This document shows, one piece after another, positions 5,668 to 7,422 of a stretch of DNA of 7,422 nucleotides. The position numbers and the translations under genes are program-made. Origin of the DNA: Candidatus Saccharimonadota bacterium (GTDB lineage Bacteria; Eremiobacterota; Xenobia; Xenobiales; Xenobiaceae); assembly GCA_004554425.1 (NCBI GenBank), contig SFMI01000081.1:1-7422 (forward strand), given 5' to 3'. Positions within the stretch are counted from its first letter, which is position 1. Every line of letters begins with the position of its first letter. The notes under the pieces are model-generated. The model did no database searches, had not been told where the DNA came from, and worked only from the letters and a program-made list of their open reading frames with translations.

Positions 5668-6510
5668 GTGAAGATTGAAATTTTGCCTATTATAGATTCA
5701 ACCAACTCAGAAATGAAAAGGAGAGCTCAAAAGGTCAAGCTTGAAAGTGAATTTGTACTTATGGCCAACGAGCAAACTCATGGGCGCGGTCGCGGTGAGC
5801 GCACTTGGAATTGTCGTTCGGGAGAGAGCTTGGCGGCCAGCTACTGGATTGAATTGAGTGCTCAAGAAGGGGTGGGCTTTAAGTGGGCTTCGTCTTTACC
5901 TTTAATTGTTGGTTTGGCAATGGTAAAAGCTGCTCAAAAGCGTTTAATTAGTTTGGGACGTAATAAAGAAGAATTGAGCAAAATAGGCTTAAAATGGCCC
6001 AACGACGTGCTTGTTAAAGGTCAAGGCAAACTAGCCGGCATTCTCTGTGAATTGGTGCATAACCGTTTTAATTTTGGAATCGTTGCCGGTATTGGTGTAA
6101 ATTTGCAAGATAGTGAAGGTGCGCTGCACAATTTACCGCGCCCAGCATCTGTATGGTCGGAAGTATTTCAGGATAATTGGAAGGCTAAAGAAGCTTGCGA
6201 AGACATAGGTTGCGAGCTGTTTAACTTAGTAAAACGTTTAGCGGTCGATGGTTTCACCGCTCTAGCTGGAGAGTGGTACGATCATTGTTTGCATAAAGAA
6301 TTAGATACTGCTGTCATAGTAGGCTTATCTCCTAAAGACTCCGATTTTAATGAAGGAAGCGTTTGCTTCGGAGATAAGGCTTCAAATGTGTCTGCTACTC
6401 AGGGCCTAAAGGTTGGCAAAACTGTCGGTTTAGGTGAACATGGCGAACTTTTACTCCTCTCTGGTGAAGGTCAAATAGTTACAATTACTATTGGCGATGT
6501 GTCATTTTAG
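5668..6510 (+). CDS. birA: Biotin-protein ligase lacking the N-terminal DNA-binding domain
   Basis: The 280-residue enzyme makes biotinyl-5'-AMP from biotin and ATP and attaches biotin to the Lys of EAMKM motifs, here most likely OadA Lys607. Visible motifs are DSTNSEMKRR (10-19), the biotinyl-AMP loop GRGRGERTW (39-47), KWPNDV (109-114), KLAGILCE (121-128) and GIGVNL (141-146). The C-terminal domain ends VGLGEHGELLLLSGEGQIV, like the E. coli enzyme. The catalytic domain starts at residue 1, so the winged helix that makes E. coli BirA (about 320 aa) a repressor is missing; this form probably cannot regulate biotin genes by itself. About 20 extra residues (roughly 222-247) interrupt the C-terminal domain compared with E. 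coli. The GTG start is well supported by AAGGAG (5655-5660), seven bases upstream. It diverges from oadG. Confidence 0.93.
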   Translation: MKIEILPIIDSTNSEMKRRAQKVKLESEFVLMANEQTHGRGRGERTWNCRSGESLAASYWIELSAQEGVGFKWASSLPLIVGLAMVKAAQKRLISLGRNKEELSKIGLKWPNDVLVKGQGKLAGILCELVHNRFNFGIVAGIGVNLQDSEGALHNLPRPASVWSEVFQDNWKAKEACEDIGCELFNLVKRLAVDGFTALAGEWYDHCLHKELDTAVIVGLSPKDSDFNEGSVCFGDKASNVSATQGLKVGKTVGLGEHGELLLLSGEGQIVTITIGDVSF

Positions 6511-6655
6511 TGAATTTGCACCTTAGCTTTAATTTTTAGCTTTCACTCAAAACTAAAGCTAAAAAGACCTTGCATCAGCAGGCAGGGGTTGCTTTCAGTT
6601 ATAATAATATTGTGACAAGATCATTTTTTTATTGAAGTGAGGAAAAGATCACTTT
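6511..6655 (+). promoter_or_regulatory. Gap between birA and the HTH gene, with a possible -10
   Basis: TATAAT occurs at 6600-6605, followed by more AT-rich sequence, and could be the -10 of the HTH gene. No good -35 lies at the usual distance, and TGn is absent. Transcription would then begin near 6612. There is no GC-rich hairpin with a T-run after birA, so read-through into the next gene is possible. Confidence 0.35.
6523..6565. repeat. Three copies of an 8-mer forming an AT-rich hairpin
   Basis: TTAGCTTT occurs at 6523-6530 and 6536-6543, and its reverse complement AAAGCTAA at 6555-6562. The second and third copies extend to a perfect 11-base inverted repeat (6533-6543 with 6555-6565) around an 11-base loop. 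The stem is too AT-rich, and lacks a following T-run, to be a convincing terminator. Because the first copy could also pair with the third, two alternative stems are possible. Confidence 0.5.
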
Positions 6656-6656
6656 A
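6633..6656 (+). promoter_or_regulatory. Hairpin over the ribosome site of the HTH gene
   Basis: AAGTGA (6635-6640) pairs exactly with TCACTT (6649-6654), extended by a G-T and a T-A pair down to the A of the ATG. The loop is GGAAAAGA. The only Shine-Dalgarno-like bases, GAGG (6639-6642), are split between stem and loop and lie 13 bases from the ATG, farther than usual. In the linear form initiation should be weak; the folded form may alter access to the start. Confidence 0.4.
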
Positions 6657-7422
6657 TGGCCAGAGCTGAAAGAATTACTTTGCAAGAGGCGTCCGAATTA
6701 AGCGGCGTGTCCATTCCTACTATTTATAGGCGCATTAGAAGTGGTGAATTGCGAGGAGCTATTTGTATTGACGCTGGTGGCAAACATTGGGAGCTTTTTA
6801 AGAGCGATTTGCCTAAGCTGACGTTAAAACGTAAAAAGCGATCCACCGAAGCTCTGCCTGCCGTTCCAGTTGCTCAAGAGATAAGCTTAACAAGTATAGA
6901 AGAGGCTGCGCCGACAACTGAACTTCCTGCTGTTGATACAATTGTAACTGAGTCTGAACTATTGGCAGAGCCTCAGACGGATACTGGCGCCAATAACATG
7001 GTAGAATTTTCAACATTCCACAAATTATCAGTTGAAAATGAAGTATTAAAAGCTCGTTGCGCCGATTTGGAAGACAGACTGAAACATTTGCGCGAAGAGC
7101 TAGACTCGGCTAAAGATGATGCCTCCTACTGGCGCGGCCGCTGGGAAGAGATCAGTCTCAATTTTGAAGCTTTGCGCAAAATGTTGGAAGATAAAAATAG
7201 TGAAGATCAGGAGCTTATTTGGGAATTGCGCGGCCAAGTAGCCGATTTGCAAGACGAGCGCTTAGAGAATGAACAAGCTGCTCCAGCTGAAGTTGCTAAA
7301 GTGGAAGAATATAGCGTGCCTAATGTAGAAGAAGAGCAAGTTCAACTGGATAGTTTCCCTACAGCTACTTATCAAGCTTTCGAAGATGAACCTAGAACAA
7401 CTGCGGAAATTTTGTACGATCC
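6656..7422 (+). CDS. Helix-turn-helix coiled-coil protein of unknown function (3' end outside window)
   Basis: The frame is open to the window end (255 codons, no stop), so the gene is partial. Residues about 6-55 form a MerR/excisionase-like winged helix-turn-helix: ITLQEASELSGVSIPTIYRR followed by GGKHWELFKSDLPKL. A basic patch (KRKKR, 58-62) and a low-complexity Glu/Thr/Pro/Ala region (65-115) come next. Residues about 118-207 are a predicted coiled coil with regular Leu spacing (ENEVLKARCADLEDRLKHL, then ALRKMLEDK and LRGQVADLQDERLE). The rest is acidic. No membrane segment or enzyme motif is seen. A TGA in frame at 6638 rules out a longer N-terminus, so the ATG at 6656 is the first possible ATG start. 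The HTH plus coiled-coil layout recalls plasmid KfrA-like or nucleoid-associated proteins, but I do not recognise the family. It is on the same strand as birA, 145 bases downstream. Confidence 0.75.
   Translation, partial: MARAERITLQEASELSGVSIPTIYRRIRSGELRGAICIDAGGKHWELFKSDLPKLTLKRKKRSTEALPAVPVAQEISLTSIEEAAPTTELPAVDTIVTESELLAEPQTDTGANNMVEFSTFHKLSVENEVLKARCADLEDRLKHLREELDSAKDDASYWRGRWEEISLNFEALRKMLEDKNSEDQELIWELRGQVADLQDERLENEQAAPAEVAKVEEYSVPNVEEEQVQLDSFPTATYQAFEDEPRTTAEILYD

Noticed and set aside
6813..7016. Minus-strand 67-codon frame opposite the HTH gene
   Set aside because: Shadow of the continuous plus-strand HTH/coiled-coil frame; its Leu/Gln-rich content reflects that gene's codons.

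Overview
The window looks like chromosomal DNA of an anaerobic or facultative Gram-negative bacterium. The main evidence is a complete, membrane-bound, Na+-pumping oxaloacetate decarboxylase set in the order gamma-alpha-beta (oadG-oadA-oadB), with beta and gamma most like the proteobacterial forms. A succinate- or fumarate-forming gammaproteobacterium would fit, but this assignment is an inference. No rRNA, tRNA, CRISPR array, insertion sequence or phage gene was seen.

Layout: positions 1-70 hold a small inverted repeat and a strong intrinsic terminator of a gene lying outside the window. An extended -10 promoter (150-158) precedes a plus-strand gene (241-1479). It encodes a Fic-fold protein with a C-terminal winged helix whose catalytic motif has lost nearly all of its key residues (SPFNSSFGN in place of HPFxDGNGR). 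A long, nearly perfect hairpin (1504-1556) separates it from the converging oad operon. On the minus strand, oadG (5508-5239), oadA (5192-3267) and oadB (3259-1622) form one operon. Diverging from it at 5668 is birA, a biotin-protein ligase without the DNA-binding domain. Last comes a plus-strand gene (6656 to the window end, cut off) for an unrecognised helix-turn-helix plus coiled-coil protein.

How the genes work together: OadA takes the carboxyl group from oxaloacetate onto its biotin (Lys607). OadB decarboxylates carboxybiotin and exports Na+, and OadG anchors and assembles the complex. BirA would attach the biotin to OadA, so the divergent pair makes metabolic sense. The Fic-like gene and the HTH gene have no evident link to this pathway.

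Most notable points: (1) a full-length Fic-fold protein with a destroyed active site; (2) OadB carries a predicted signal peptide and an acidic Ala/Pro/Glu-rich extension of about 140 residues before its membrane domain; (3) the OadA carboxyltransferase domain resembles the PycB-type subunits of Campylobacter-like pyruvate carboxylases more than Klebsiella OadA; (4) the OadA linker contains a perfect 45-bp tandem duplication; (5) several start codons and short RNA structures deserve a second look.
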